Below, piece by piece: positions 43,481-52,578 of a DNA stretch of 64,000 nt; the stretch's first letter is position 1, and each line of letters starts with the position of its first letter. The notes beneath the pieces were generated by a model. The model worked only from the letters and a program-made list of their open reading frames with translations, was not told the origin of the DNA and searched no databases. The translations under genes were made by a program, and so were the position numbers. The stretch spans positions 1 to 64,000 of the forward strand of contig JAHYJM010000001.1 of NCBI GenBank assembly GCA_019428945.1. Reading direction: 5' to 3'. The DNA comes from Bacillota bacterium. GTDB lineage: Bacteria > Bacillota > Dethiobacteria > DTU022.

Positions 43481-43509
43481 TTGACAAATCAAATTACTTG
43501 ATCAATAAT
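43481..43509 (+). promoter_or_regulatory. Promoter of the structured RNA
   Basis: TTGACA, 17-base spacer, AATAAT. The predicted start, near 43515, coincides with the first base of the closing stem of the RNA. Confidence 0.7.
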
Positions 43510-43514
43510 ACCCT

Positions 43515-43812
43515 TACCAGGTTCCGAGAGACTGGATAGCAAACTGGATCTGGTTTGCAGGGAAAAGCCGGAATGGAAAAAGGGTTAACCGGATTCCAAA
43601 GAAGGGTCCCTAAAATAACCAGATCGCTGAAAGAGCCGGATAATGAAAGGTCGCCAGGCCGGGAATTACCGGAAATCGCAGCACGGATAATAGTAACTTC
43701 CTGGAGGTTGAGTGAATGCCATCCAAAGGTGGTGGTGGAAGCTCAGCTGTAGATGGGCAAGCGAAGAAGATCCGACAGTGAGTTAAAAGGCCTGTTGGGA
43801 CCTGGTTTTAAT
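43515..43812 (+). ncRNA. Structured non-coding RNA, about 295 nt, family unknown
   Basis: Lies alone between rocD and the Nuo-like operon with its own promoter. The ends pair: ACCAGGTTCC (43516-43525) with GGGACCTGGT (43797-43806), with one G-U pair. Inside are a hairpin GCAAAC/GTTTGC (43539-43544 with 43553-43558), GGAAT/ATTCC (43570-43574 with 43593-43597) and a bulged helix TGCCATC/GATGGGCA (43717-43723 with 43752-43759). A short U-run follows the closing stem. A 65-codon ORF across it lacks a proper ribosome site. I cannot name the family; raiA-type RNA is one candidate to test. It is not recognisably RNase P, tmRNA, SRP or 6S RNA. Confidence 0.65.
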
Positions 43813-44037
43813 TTGTACAATGTTTGCTTATGAGATTCTAACCGCTTGTATTTCTTTTACACAAATAATAACATCTACATAAATAACTAACATTACTATT
43901 CTTCGTTTCGTTGACACTTCTGAATAAACTCTGGTATAATTTTTATTGTGATAAATGTTCTTAGTTAACCTATAACTTAAGATTTAATAAAATATGTCTA
44001 GCTTTAATACAAAACTAAATAAACCAAAGGACGGGTA
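43813..44037. other. Leader region of the Nuo-like operon
   Basis: No gene seen. Holds the promoter at 43911-43940 and about 90 bases of A/T-rich 5' untranslated region. Confidence 0.5.
43911..43940 (+). promoter_or_regulatory. Promoter of the dehydrogenase complex operon
   Basis: TTGACA, 18-base spacer, TATAAT, with a TG extension before the -10 (TGGTATAAT). Near-consensus, so the operon is probably well expressed. Confidence 0.8.
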
Positions 44038-46410
44038 ATGAGCAACCAATTAAATCTATTCGACACCATCATTGAACGTCACAATAGCAAAGCCTCCGGA
44101 TTAATTATGATTCTGCAGGATATCCAGACTGAATTTGGTTACCTTCCGCCGGAGGCTGTATCAAGAATATCCGAAACACTTCATATTCCGCAGTCACAGG
44201 TTTATTCAGTAGCAACATTTTATAAATCCTTTTCTTTAAAACCGCAGGGTAAGCATAAAATAGATATTTGCGAAGGCACCGCCTGCCATATCAGGGGTGC
44301 TTCTGTTTTAATGAGCCAGGTATCTGAAGAATTAAGTATAAAGCCCGGTGAAACCACCGCAGATGGTGAATTAACATTAAACTCTGTTCACTGTGTGGGA
44401 GCCTGCGCAATGGCCCCTGTAGTTGTAATTGACGGTGCCTACCATGGCAGCGTTACCTCTTCGCAGTTGTCAAAAGAGCTTAAGAGTTGCTGTTCTTCAG
44501 AAATTAAAAAGAAAGATGCTAAACCACCGGCAGAAACAATAGTTGGGCTGGGTGAAAAAATAGCATCTCCTGAACAACTCGATAGAATAAGAAACCGGAT
44601 CGCCAGTGAAAAACCGCTAAACGAAGCAAAGATTCTGGTTTGCGCCGGAACCGGCTGCCTGGCCAAAGGTAGTCTTGCAGTTGCTGAAGCGATCAGCCGG
44701 GAATTAAGATCTTCAGCCCTCGACCTACCGGTTAATCTTGGCTTAAAAAGAGTAGGCTGCCAGGGCTTTTGTGAAAAGGGACCCCTTGTAATTATTTCAC
44801 CACAGAAAATTTTCTATAACAATGTCCGTCCGGAAGATGCCGAAGTAATAATCAGGGAAACAATAATCGGTAAAAAGGCAGTGGAGAGACTGCTTTATCA
44901 TGATCCTGAGACTGAAAAGAGCATGGAGGTTTATGAAGAGATACCGTTTTTCGCCGGACAGGAGCGAATAGCCCTTAGAAATGTTGGTACTATCGATCCG
45001 CTCGACATTAAAGATTATATCGCACAGGGCGGTTTCAGTGCTCTAATAAAAGCACTTTATAAAATGAATCCCGGGCAGGTTATCAGCGAAATTGAAAGTT
45101 CCGGTTTGCGTGGAAGAGGAGGAGGAGGCTTTCCCACCGGAAGAAAATGGCGCACAAGCGCTTCTGTTCCGTCTGATATCCGTTATGTAATCTGTAATGG
45201 TGACGAGGGAGACCCCGGCGCTTTTATGGATCGCAGTATCATGGAAGGCGATCCATACTCAGTTCTTGAAGGCATCATAATCTGTGCATATGCGATAGGC
45301 GCTTCTGAAGGTTTTATCTATGTCAGGGAAGAATATCCGCGCGCTTTAAAACACCTCCAGGCTGCAATCGACCAGAGCAGGAAAGCCGGGATCCTCGGCA
45401 GTGATATTTGTGGCACCGGTTTTTCATTTGATATCACTATTAACCGGGGTACGGGCGCTTTTATCTGCGGCGAGTCAACAGCGCTAATGCAATCAATTGA
45501 AGGTAAGGTCGGAGAGCCACGGGCAAAATATATCAGATCCGCCGAACGGGGTCTTTATGATAAACCTACTGTTTTAAACAACGTTGAAACTTTTACTAAT
45601 ATACCTGAAATTATTCGCAAAGGTGCCAAATGGTACTCCTCGACCGGAACAAGCACCAGTCCCGGCACCAAAGTCTTTTCAGTCGTGGGCAAAGTGAAGA
45701 ACACAGGACTGGTAGAGGTTCCAATGGGAATAACTATGCGTAAAATCATCTATGATATATGTGGTGGGATCCTTGACAACAAATCATTTAAAGCTGTCCA
45801 AACCGGCGGCCCTTCAGGTGGCTGTCTGCCGGCAAGCAAGCTTGACATACCGGTAGATTTTGACACACTTACACTTGAAGGATCGATGATGGGTTCCGGC
45901 GGCATGATAGTAATGGACGAAGAAACCTGTATGGTTGATGTTGCCCGCTACTTTACAGATTTTCTTTCCCAGGAATCATGTGGGAAATGTGCTGCCTGCA
46001 GGCTCGGCCTGGCCAACCTTCACGACATTCTGGACAATATTTGCCGCGGTAAAGGTAGAGCAGGGGATATAGAAAGAATAGAAAAGCTGCTTGAACTGCT
46101 TGAACAGGGCTCTTTGTGCGGTCTTGGCAAATCTGCGCCCAACCCTGTTCGCAGTACACTTAAACACTTTAAAGAAGAGTACCTGGCTCACATTAATGAA
46201 AAGAGATGCCCTGCCGGAGTCTGCCGGGATTTAATCAGTTTTCATATAACCGACGACTGTACCGGATGCCGGCGATGTGCCAGGGTTTGTCCGCAAAAAG
46301 CGATAAGCGGCAATAAAAAGGAGCTTCATATTATTGATCAGGATCTCTGCAACCGCTGCGGCCTATGCCGTGTTACCTGCAACTTTGATGCCGTTATTGT
46401 TGAAAGTTGA
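44038..46410 (+). CDS. NuoE-NuoF-ferredoxin fusion (NADH-binding subunit)
   Basis: 790-residue diaphorase module. Residues 1-150 are NuoE-like with a [2Fe-2S] set C78, C83, C119, C123. Residues 195-285 are a second thioredoxin-like [2Fe-2S] domain (C202, C207, C241, C245), as at the N-terminus of HydB/HndC. Residues about 300-715 are NuoF with the NADH/FMN motifs GLRGRGGGGFPTGRKW and CNGDEGDPGAFMDRS and the cluster C648, C651, C654, C694. Residues 740-785 are two [4Fe-4S] motifs. HydB and HydC of bifurcating hydrogenases are here joined in one chain. Followed at once by the next subunit. Confidence 0.93.
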   Translation: MSNQLNLFDTIIERHNSKASGLIMILQDIQTEFGYLPPEAVSRISETLHIPQSQVYSVATFYKSFSLKPQGKHKIDICEGTACHIRGASVLMSQVSEELSIKPGETTADGELTLNSVHCVGACAMAPVVVIDGAYHGSVTSSQLSKELKSCCSSEIKKKDAKPPAETIVGLGEKIASPEQLDRIRNRIASEKPLNEAKILVCAGTGCLAKGSLAVAEAISRELRSSALDLPVNLGLKRVGCQGFCEKGPLVIISPQKIFYNNVRPEDAEVIIRETIIGKKAVERLLYHDPETEKSMEVYEEIPFFAGQERIALRNVGTIDPLDIKDYIAQGGFSALIKALYKMNPGQVISEIESSGLRGRGGGGFPTGRKWRTSASVPSDIRYVICNGDEGDPGAFMDRSIMEGDPYSVLEGIIICAYAIGASEGFIYVREEYPRALKHLQAAIDQSRKAGILGSDICGTGFSFDITINRGTGAFICGESTALMQSIEGKVGEPRAKYIRSAERGLYDKPTVLNNVETFTNIPEIIRKGAKWYSSTGTSTSPGTKVFSVVGKVKNTGLVEVPMGITMRKIIYDICGGILDNKSFKAVQTGGPSGGCLPASKLDIPVDFDTLTLEGSMMGSGGMIVMDEETCMVDVARYFTDFLSQESCGKCAACRLGLANLHDILDNICRGKGRAGDIERIEKLLELLEQGSLCGLGKSAPNPVRSTLKHFKEEYLAHINEKRCPAGVCRDLISFHITDDCTGCRRCARVCPQKAISGNKKELHIIDQDLCNRCGLCRVTCNFDAVIVES

Positions 46411-46433
46411 AAGAAACAGGTGAAAATATATCT

Positions 46434-49400
46434 ATGTCAAACAAAGTATTAATTACAATCGATGGCCGTAAAGTAGAAACAGAAAACAGAACCATGCTCC
46501 TGAGTATTTTACGGGACATGGGTTTTAACCTACCAACCTTGTGCCATCATCCTTCACTCACTCCATCCGGGGCTTGCCGACTCTGTGTTGTAGAGGTAAC
46601 CAAAGATAGTTGGAAAGGCGCTTCAAAGATTGTAACTTCATGTCTCTATCCGGCGGAAGAAGGTTTAATCGTAAAAACGAGATCTGAGGAAGTTCTGAAA
46701 ACCCGCCGTACTCTGCTGGAGCTATATATGGCCCAGTGCCCCGGTTCAGAAGAGATCAGGGCTATGGCCCGCCTTGAAGGTATAGATACAACCTCTTTTA
46801 CAGTTGGTGAAGCTGATAACAAGTGTGTGTTGTGCGGTCTTTGCACCAGGGTTTGTCAGGATTGTGGTCCGGGAGCAATTTCAACCCTTTTTCGCGGAAA
46901 TGACAAATTGGTCGCACCTAACCCTGAGGGAGTTGGCGATGACTGTACCGGCTGCCGCGCTTGTGCTTATATCTGCCCGACCGGAGCGATACCGATTGAA
47001 CAGTCTAATCAGACTATGAAAATCTGGAACCGCGAATTTGAAGTGCCGATTTGCGAGGTTAAAAGCGACCTGTGCCGCGGCTGTGGGATATGCGAAGAAG
47101 TATGCCCATTCTCGGTACCAAGAGCTTCTATACAGATTGGGTCTGAAACTGTTTCGTTTATATCCCCTACAGCCTGCCTGGGATGCGGTATCTGTGCCGG
47201 GGCCTGTCCCACCGGTGCAATAAGTCAGAAAAAAACAGAAGAACTTACAGATCTTGAAAATAATTTGTTTAATAGAAACCTGCAGGGTAAAAATATTGTT
47301 TTTGCCTGCTCCCGCTCACCCTTCCCGGCTGACAACAGCGAATTAATCAGGGTCAGTTGCATTGGAAGTGTTGATATCACAACTATTTTATCCTGCCTCG
47401 CCCGGGGCGCTGACAAAGTGGCCCTGATGTGCAGGGACAGACTGACATGTCCCTATAAAGATGGCGGAGATCTTGGTGAAAACCGGGTTAAAACAATTCA
47501 GGATATCCTAGGCTACTTAGATTTAGATCCTAATATTACATCCTTATTGACCCCTGAACCAGGTCCGGACGGCCCTCAAAATACCTGGGGCGAATATAAA
47601 CTTTATAAGGGTTTAAAACCGCAAACAGCAATTTATACCACTGATACCATTGAAAAAACCGGGTTGGATCAAGCTCTTGCATTAATTGACTGGTTCAAAC
47701 TGCAGCCTGAAATTAAAACGGTTCTGCCACCTGAGCTGGCCTCTCTTTTCGAACCTGAAACTGCAGAAAATTATGATCTTTTATATCTCGGAAATCTTTC
47801 CGAGCTTCATCTGTTATTTAAAGATCTTACAGATGAATCGCCTGTAATTCCTATTATAGAATCGGCTCTCAGCTTTCTTAAAGAGAAAAATATACCAGTA
47901 AAACCGGTATGCAGTATAAAAGAAATTGAAGAATCCGGTTCCGGCAGAGTGATAACTTTTTCAACTCCACCTAAAGCGCTCCTTGATTCAAAATATGAAA
48001 TAGTCACTCTGAATCAACTTGCCGGCGGTAATGCTTTAAATCAGCCCGGATTTACTTTTGCCTTAAATGATACTGAGCGTAAAGAGCTGATTGGTGCCTT
48101 ATCACAGGAAAACAGGGCTAAATCATGTTCATCGGCAGATGAGTACCTTCAGTACGCCCTTTTGATGCGAAGCGGCGCCTGGCTGAAAACGCTTTCTCCA
48201 AAACCGGTTTTTTTTAAACCCGAATATACAATTTCTAAAGGACCTGAGATAAAGAAATTACCAGATCTATACCGGATAAAAGATCACCCCATCTTACCAC
48301 CTCTTAGCAAAGCTGACATATCTTTTACTTTTAATGAACAGCAAGTTATGGCCCGTAAAAATGAAGTCATCACCTCTGCTTTGTATGCTTCCGGAATTCA
48401 CGTTTTCGGACATCACCAAAGTGATGGAGGCGCTCAGGGCATCTATTGCGTAAATGGTCAGTGTTCCCAATGTATGGTCATTGCCGACGGCAAACCGGTC
48501 AAGGGCTGCATGACTCCGGTCAGGGAAGGTATGGTCGTAAAGAGTGTAGATGGACTGCCTGTTTTATCAGATTTACCCCCATCTGAAATCGTGATACCGG
48601 ACACAGCAGAAATCGACACAGATGTGCTGATTATTGGTGGTGGTCCTGCCGGAATAAGCGCAGCGATTGAACTTGGCACAGTTGGGATAGATACATTAAT
48701 TATAGATGACAAGCAGGAACTGGGAGGAAAACTGAGCCTTCAGACCCATAATTTTTTCGGATCTGTGGCTGACTGTTATGCCGGTTCAAGAGGTATGCAC
48801 ATCGGTAAAATTCTAGTTGGTAATCTGAATAAACTGCCTACGGTCAAAATCTGGCTGAACTCGACGGTAATTGGAGTATTCAGTGACGGCAAGTTTGGGG
48901 TATCATGCAATGGGGTTTATCGCCTGGTTAGTGCGAAAAATGCTCTCTTTTCAACCGGGGCAAGAGAAAAAAGCCTGGCTTTCCCCGGGGCTGACTTACC
49001 TGGAGTTTATGGAGCCGGAGCATTTCAGACACTTGTAAATCGCGATCTAATCCGCTGCGCTGAAAGACTGTTTATTATTGGCGGCGGGAATGTGGGCTTA
49101 ATTGGCGCCTATCATGCCCTGCAGGCAGGAATTGATGTTGTAGGCCTTGTTGAAGCGTTGCCGCACTGCGGCGGTTACAAGGTTCATGAAGATAAAATCA
49201 GGCGCTTTGGAGTGCCGGTATGGACCTCGCATACTGTTCTGCGCATTGAGGGAGAAGAGAAGGTCGAAAGAGTGATCACCGCTGCCCTGGATGATAATTT
49301 CAAACCAGTCCCCGGTACCGAAAGGTCTTTTGAAGTCGACACTGTCTTGATTGCAGTAGGCTTAAGCCCGGTTAACGAACTTCTTGAAAAAGCTAAGGAA

Positions 49401-50339
49401 TACGGAATCGAAGCTTACGCAGCCGGTGATGCCAATGAAATTGCTGAAGCCTCTGCCGCAATCTTTTCAGGTAAAATCATCGGGCGCAGGATTGCGCAGG
49501 CTATGGGCGTAGACCTGCCGGTTCCGAGCGACTGGGAAGCATTCGGCGAAACCTTAAAACACCATGCCGGCGACAGCGACCCATTTATTCCAGAGGAAAG
49601 AAAAGATACCGTTTATCCTTTGATCCGCTGCATGCAGGAAATTCCCTGCAATCCATGCACCGAGGCCTGCCCGAAAAACTGCATCACCATGAATGATTCA
49701 ATCCTCTCACTGCCGGAATTTGGCGGGGAGTGTATCGGCTGCGGCCGCTGTGTCCTTGCCTGCCCCGGTTTGGCTATAAATCTTGTCATTGACGATTATG
49801 ATCCTGAAATGAAAAAAGCGCTTCTGATTATGCCCTTTGAATTTGTCAATGATCTGATCCCTATCGGGCAGGAGGTTACCACCACCGATATGGAAGGGAA
49901 TATTGTCGGCAGGGGCAGGGTGATAGCTTATAAAGATCGTAAGGCTCAGAACAGCAGGCGTCTGCTTATGCTTGAGGTACCTTACGAAGAGAGACTAGAG
50001 GTAGCCGGGTTCCGGGTAAGGGAAATTGATCCGGGACAACCGCTTGAAGCGCCTCTTACTGATGCGGAGGATCCGATTGTGTGCCGCTGTGAAAGAGTCA
50101 GGAAGAGTGAAATTGTCAGGGCGATAAAAGATGGAGTGCGTGATTTGAACCAGTTAAAAGCACTCTTACGAACCGGGTTGGGTGGCTGTAACGGAAAAAC
50201 CTGCACCGATTTGATTCTGCGCATTTACAGGGAAGAAGGCATCCCTTTAACTGAGCTGACCATGCCTACTCACAGGCCGCTTGTCGCTGAGGTTCACCTG
50301 GGTGATTTTATTGCCAAAGATAGAGGAGGAATGAAATAA
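46434..50339 (+). CDS. 1301-residue Fe-S/MvhD/HcnA-HcnB multidomain fusion
   Basis: Very large electron-transfer protein. In order: NuoG/HydA-type [2Fe-2S] domain (C37, C48, C51, C70); four [4Fe-4S] motifs (about 131-258); an MvhD-like domain (about 287-365, IRVSCIGSVDITTILS); a poorly conserved linker (about 370-625); a second [2Fe-2S] domain of HcnA/SoxA type (C672, C677, C680, C692); an FAD/NAD oxidoreductase of HcnB type (GGGPAG at 735-740, GGGNVG at 883-888); two [4Fe-4S] motifs (C1072-C1083, C1100-C1110); and a BFD-like [2Fe-2S] domain (C1217, C1219, C1252, C1257). No hydrogenase H-cluster motif is present. ATG 46434 is chosen; a TTG at 46407 overlapping the upstream gene is possible. 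Confidence 0.9.
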   Translation: MSNKVLITIDGRKVETENRTMLLSILRDMGFNLPTLCHHPSLTPSGACRLCVVEVTKDSWKGASKIVTSCLYPAEEGLIVKTRSEEVLKTRRTLLELYMAQCPGSEEIRAMARLEGIDTTSFTVGEADNKCVLCGLCTRVCQDCGPGAISTLFRGNDKLVAPNPEGVGDDCTGCRACAYICPTGAIPIEQSNQTMKIWNREFEVPICEVKSDLCRGCGICEEVCPFSVPRASIQIGSETVSFISPTACLGCGICAGACPTGAISQKKTEELTDLENNLFNRNLQGKNIVFACSRSPFPADNSELIRVSCIGSVDITTILSCLARGADKVALMCRDRLTCPYKDGGDLGENRVKTIQDILGYLDLDPNITSLLTPEPGPDGPQNTWGEYKLYKGLKPQTAIYTTDTIEKTGLDQALALIDWFKLQPEIKTVLPPELASLFEPETAENYDLLYLGNLSELHLLFKDLTDESPVIPIIESALSFLKEKNIPVKPVCSIKEIEESGSGRVITFSTPPKALLDSKYEIVTLNQLAGGNALNQPGFTFALNDTERKELIGALSQENRAKSCSSADEYLQYALLMRSGAWLKTLSPKPVFFKPEYTISKGPEIKKLPDLYRIKDHPILPPLSKADISFTFNEQQVMARKNEVITSALYASGIHVFGHHQSDGGAQGIYCVNGQCSQCMVIADGKPVKGCMTPVREGMVVKSVDGLPVLSDLPPSEIVIPDTAEIDTDVLIIGGGPAGISAAIELGTVGIDTLIIDDKQELGGKLSLQTHNFFGSVADCYAGSRGMHIGKILVGNLNKLPTVKIWLNSTVIGVFSDGKFGVSCNGVYRLVSAKNALFSTGAREKSLAFPGADLPGVYGAGAFQTLVNRDLIRCAERLFIIGGGNVGLIGAYHALQAGIDVVGLVEALPHCGGYKVHEDKIRRFGVPVWTSHTVLRIEGEEKVERVITAALDDNFKPVPGTERSFEVDTVLIAVGLSPVNELLEKAKEYGIEAYAAGDANEIAEASAAIFSGKIIGRRIAQAMGVDLPVPSDWEAFGETLKHHAGDSDPFIPEERKDTVYPLIRCMQEIPCNPCTEACPKNCITMNDSILSLPEFGGECIGCGRCVLACPGLAINLVIDDYDPEMKKALLIMPFEFVNDLIPIGQEVTTTDMEGNIVGRGRVIAYKDRKAQNSRRLLMLEVPYEERLEVAGFRVREIDPGQPLEAPLTDAEDPIVCRCERVRKSEIVRAIKDGVRDLNQLKALLRTGLGGCNGKTCTDLILRIYREEGIPLTELTMPTHRPLVAEVHLGDFIAKDRGGMK

Positions 50340-51511
50340 TGCCGACGGACAATATTTACGATGTTATAGTTATCGGCTGCGGCAGTGTTGGCAATCCGAC
50401 CGCCTATCATCTGGCAAAAGCAGGTTTAAAAGTACTTGTTATAGACAGGCGATCAGCAGCAGGACAGGGTGAAAATAAAACTGCAATCGGCGGAGTAAGA
50501 GCGACTCACTCAGATCCAGGCAAGATCAGTATTGGTCTTGAAAGCATCAGGATCTTTTCGACCTGGAAAGATATTTACGGTTTTGATATTGAATGGAAAC
50601 CGGGTGGTTACTGTTTTCCTGTCTACGATGATATTGTCGAAGCCACACTAAAAAGCCTTCTACCAGCCCAGAAAGGATACGGTCTAAATATTAACTGGGT
50701 CGGTCCCGATGAAATTAAAGAAATTATCCCCGGCATTAACCCCGATGGCTTGCGGGGTGGGACCTACTCACCCGATGATGGCCAGGTATCATCTATTCTG
50801 GCTCCGATTGCCTTTCAGCGTGAAGCTGAAAAATGCGGCGCCGTTTACCACTTTAACGAAAGAGTTACCGGTTATTTACTTGATCGTGACAGGGTAACAG
50901 GAGTTAAAACTGATAGGGACACGTACTCATCATGCTGGGTGGTAATTGCTGCCGGTTCTGACGCGGCTGAGCATGGACCGATGCTCGGTATAGATATACC
51001 GGTCACACCAGATTCACATGAGGCAGGTATCTCCGCACCGATAGAGCATTTCCTTGCCCCACTCATTGTTGATCTGCGCCCCGGACCAGAAGGGAAAACG
51101 ACAAACTTTTATTTCGGCCAGAATAAAGAAGGACAGATTATCTTTTGCTACACGCCAAAAGATCTCTTTATCGGAACAAACCGTGAATCACGATCTGAAT
51201 TTTTACCCGTTCTGGCCAGCAGGATGGTTGCTCTGATTCCCAAGTTTAAAAATCTTTTAATCCGCCGGATCTGGAGAGGCTGTTACCCCATGACGCCAGA
51301 CGGCGTCCCAATCATCGATTATGCCCGGGAGCTGGAAGGCCTTATCCTTGCGGTCGGCATGTGCGGCCAGGGTCTGATGCTCGGCCCTGGAGTCGGCAGA
51401 AATATTGCATCCATGATCACCAGCAGCAGCCCCTGCATTTCTGATCAAGCACAGGCCTGTTTCCGCTGCGATCGTGATATCTATAAATCGGACACAGAAG
51501 CCCTCAAGTGA
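50339..51511 (+). CDS. DAO-family FAD amino acid dehydrogenase subunit
   Basis: D-amino-acid-oxidase-fold flavoprotein, 390 residues, like sarcosine oxidase beta, HcnC and hydroxyproline/proline dehydrogenase beta subunits. FAD motif VIGCGSVGNPTAYHLA (G13, G15, G18). The C-terminal FAD-binding region is GMCGQGLMLGPGVG, and the substrate side is near RIWRGCYPMTPDGVPIID. The start overlaps the stop of the fusion gene, so the proteins should form one complex. It would take two electrons from an amine such as proline, hydroxyproline or an N-methyl amino acid. Substrate is inferred from neighbours. Confidence 0.88.
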   Translation: MPTDNIYDVIVIGCGSVGNPTAYHLAKAGLKVLVIDRRSAAGQGENKTAIGGVRATHSDPGKISIGLESIRIFSTWKDIYGFDIEWKPGGYCFPVYDDIVEATLKSLLPAQKGYGLNINWVGPDEIKEIIPGINPDGLRGGTYSPDDGQVSSILAPIAFQREAEKCGAVYHFNERVTGYLLDRDRVTGVKTDRDTYSSCWVVIAAGSDAAEHGPMLGIDIPVTPDSHEAGISAPIEHFLAPLIVDLRPGPEGKTTNFYFGQNKEGQIIFCYTPKDLFIGTNRESRSEFLPVLASRMVALIPKFKNLLIRRIWRGCYPMTPDGVPIIDYARELEGLILAVGMCGQGLMLGPGVGRNIASMITSSSPCISDQAQACFRCDRDIYKSDTEALK

Positions 51512-51656
51512 AAACAGTCTATTGCCCACAAGAAATACTTTCCATATCATTTTCAGTTTTTAAATATTAATAGGCTGACTATCTTTTTTTGTCATGCATT
51601 GACCCTGTATGTAGATCACTTCAGAGCAATTTCTCTGCATTTATATATTCCCTGTA

Positions 51657-51685
51657 TTGCACAAAGCCCTCAATTTCGGTAGAAT
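51657..51685 (+). promoter_or_regulatory. Promoter of proC
   Basis: TTGCAC, 17-base spacer, TAGAAT, about 35 bases before the gene. The rest of this 209-base gap shows nothing further. Confidence 0.6.
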
Positions 51686-51720
51686 ACATGCTAAGACTTT
51701 AATTCAGGGGAGTATGAGCG

Positions 51721-52533
51721 ATGAAAAATGATAACATTGGTATTATCGGCTGCGGCGCAATGGGTTCAGCGCTGGCAAAAGGTATGGTAAAAGCAGGTGG
51801 CATTAAACCGGCTTCTATTTTCCTTTATGATCTGGACAAAGGAAGAATGACAGAACTCGCAAATGAATTGAAAGCGACACCGGCTGAAAAACCGGCAGAT
51901 TTTATTCCTTTCTGCCGTCACATTTTTATCGCTGTTAAGCCTCAGGATACGGAAGGATTATTGTACGCTATAAAACCTTACGTCCAGTCTGATCAAATTT
52001 ATGTATCGATAGCAGCAGGAATTACAATTAGTTTTATCGAAAGTTGTCTTTCATCCGGTACTAAGGTCATTCGATTAATGCCGAACACTCCCTGCCTGAT
52101 CGGTGAAGGCACAATAGCGCTGAGCACCGGTGACGCTGTTACGGATGATGAAAGGCGAGAAGTTGAATGCCTGCTTAAATCACTTGGCCTGACGATGAGG
52201 CTTCCTGAAAAGCTAATGGATGCTGCAACAGGCCTCAGTGGTACAGGACCTGCCTATGTCTATCTCTTTATAGAAACTATGATTGATGCCGGTGTTTCTG
52301 TTGGTATAAGACGTGATGTCGCTACAAAAATGGTAGTACAGAATGTGATCGGCGCCGCAAAAATGCTGGAGACAAATGCGCAGCATCCTGCGGAACTTCG
52401 TAATATAGTCACATCTCCGGCAGGAACTACAAGTTCAGCTCTGCTTGTTCTTGAAGAATCTGGTTTCCGCAGCTGTCTGATTAAAGCAGTGAGGGAAGCA
52501 ACCAGGCGTTCAGAAGAACTACGGCTGGGTTAA
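51721..52533 (+). CDS. proC: Pyrroline-5-carboxylate reductase
   Basis: ProC, 270 residues. Reduces pyrroline-5-carboxylate to L-proline with NAD(P)H. N-terminal IGIIGCGAMGSALAKGM and the C-terminal signature ALSGTGPAYVYLF-type block (here GLSGTGPAYVYLFIETMIDAG) with VTSPAGTTSSALLVLE. CAGGGGA lies 9 bases before the ATG. It has its own promoter downstream of the dehydrogenase operon and handles the product of both HypD and RocD. Confidence 0.95.
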   Translation: MKNDNIGIIGCGAMGSALAKGMVKAGGIKPASIFLYDLDKGRMTELANELKATPAEKPADFIPFCRHIFIAVKPQDTEGLLYAIKPYVQSDQIYVSIAAGITISFIESCLSSGTKVIRLMPNTPCLIGEGTIALSTGDAVTDDERREVECLLKSLGLTMRLPEKLMDAATGLSGTGPAYVYLFIETMIDAGVSVGIRRDVATKMVVQNVIGAAKMLETNAQHPAELRNIVTSPAGTTSSALLVLEESGFRSCLIKAVREATRRSEELRLG

Positions 52534-52578
52534 ATTATTTACATCTATGATACACTGCGGAACAAAGGAGGTGCTTTT

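Noticed and set aside
43555..43752. 65-codon ORF in the gap after rocD
   Set aside because: No ribosome site, odd composition and no family; it lies wholly inside the predicted structured RNA.
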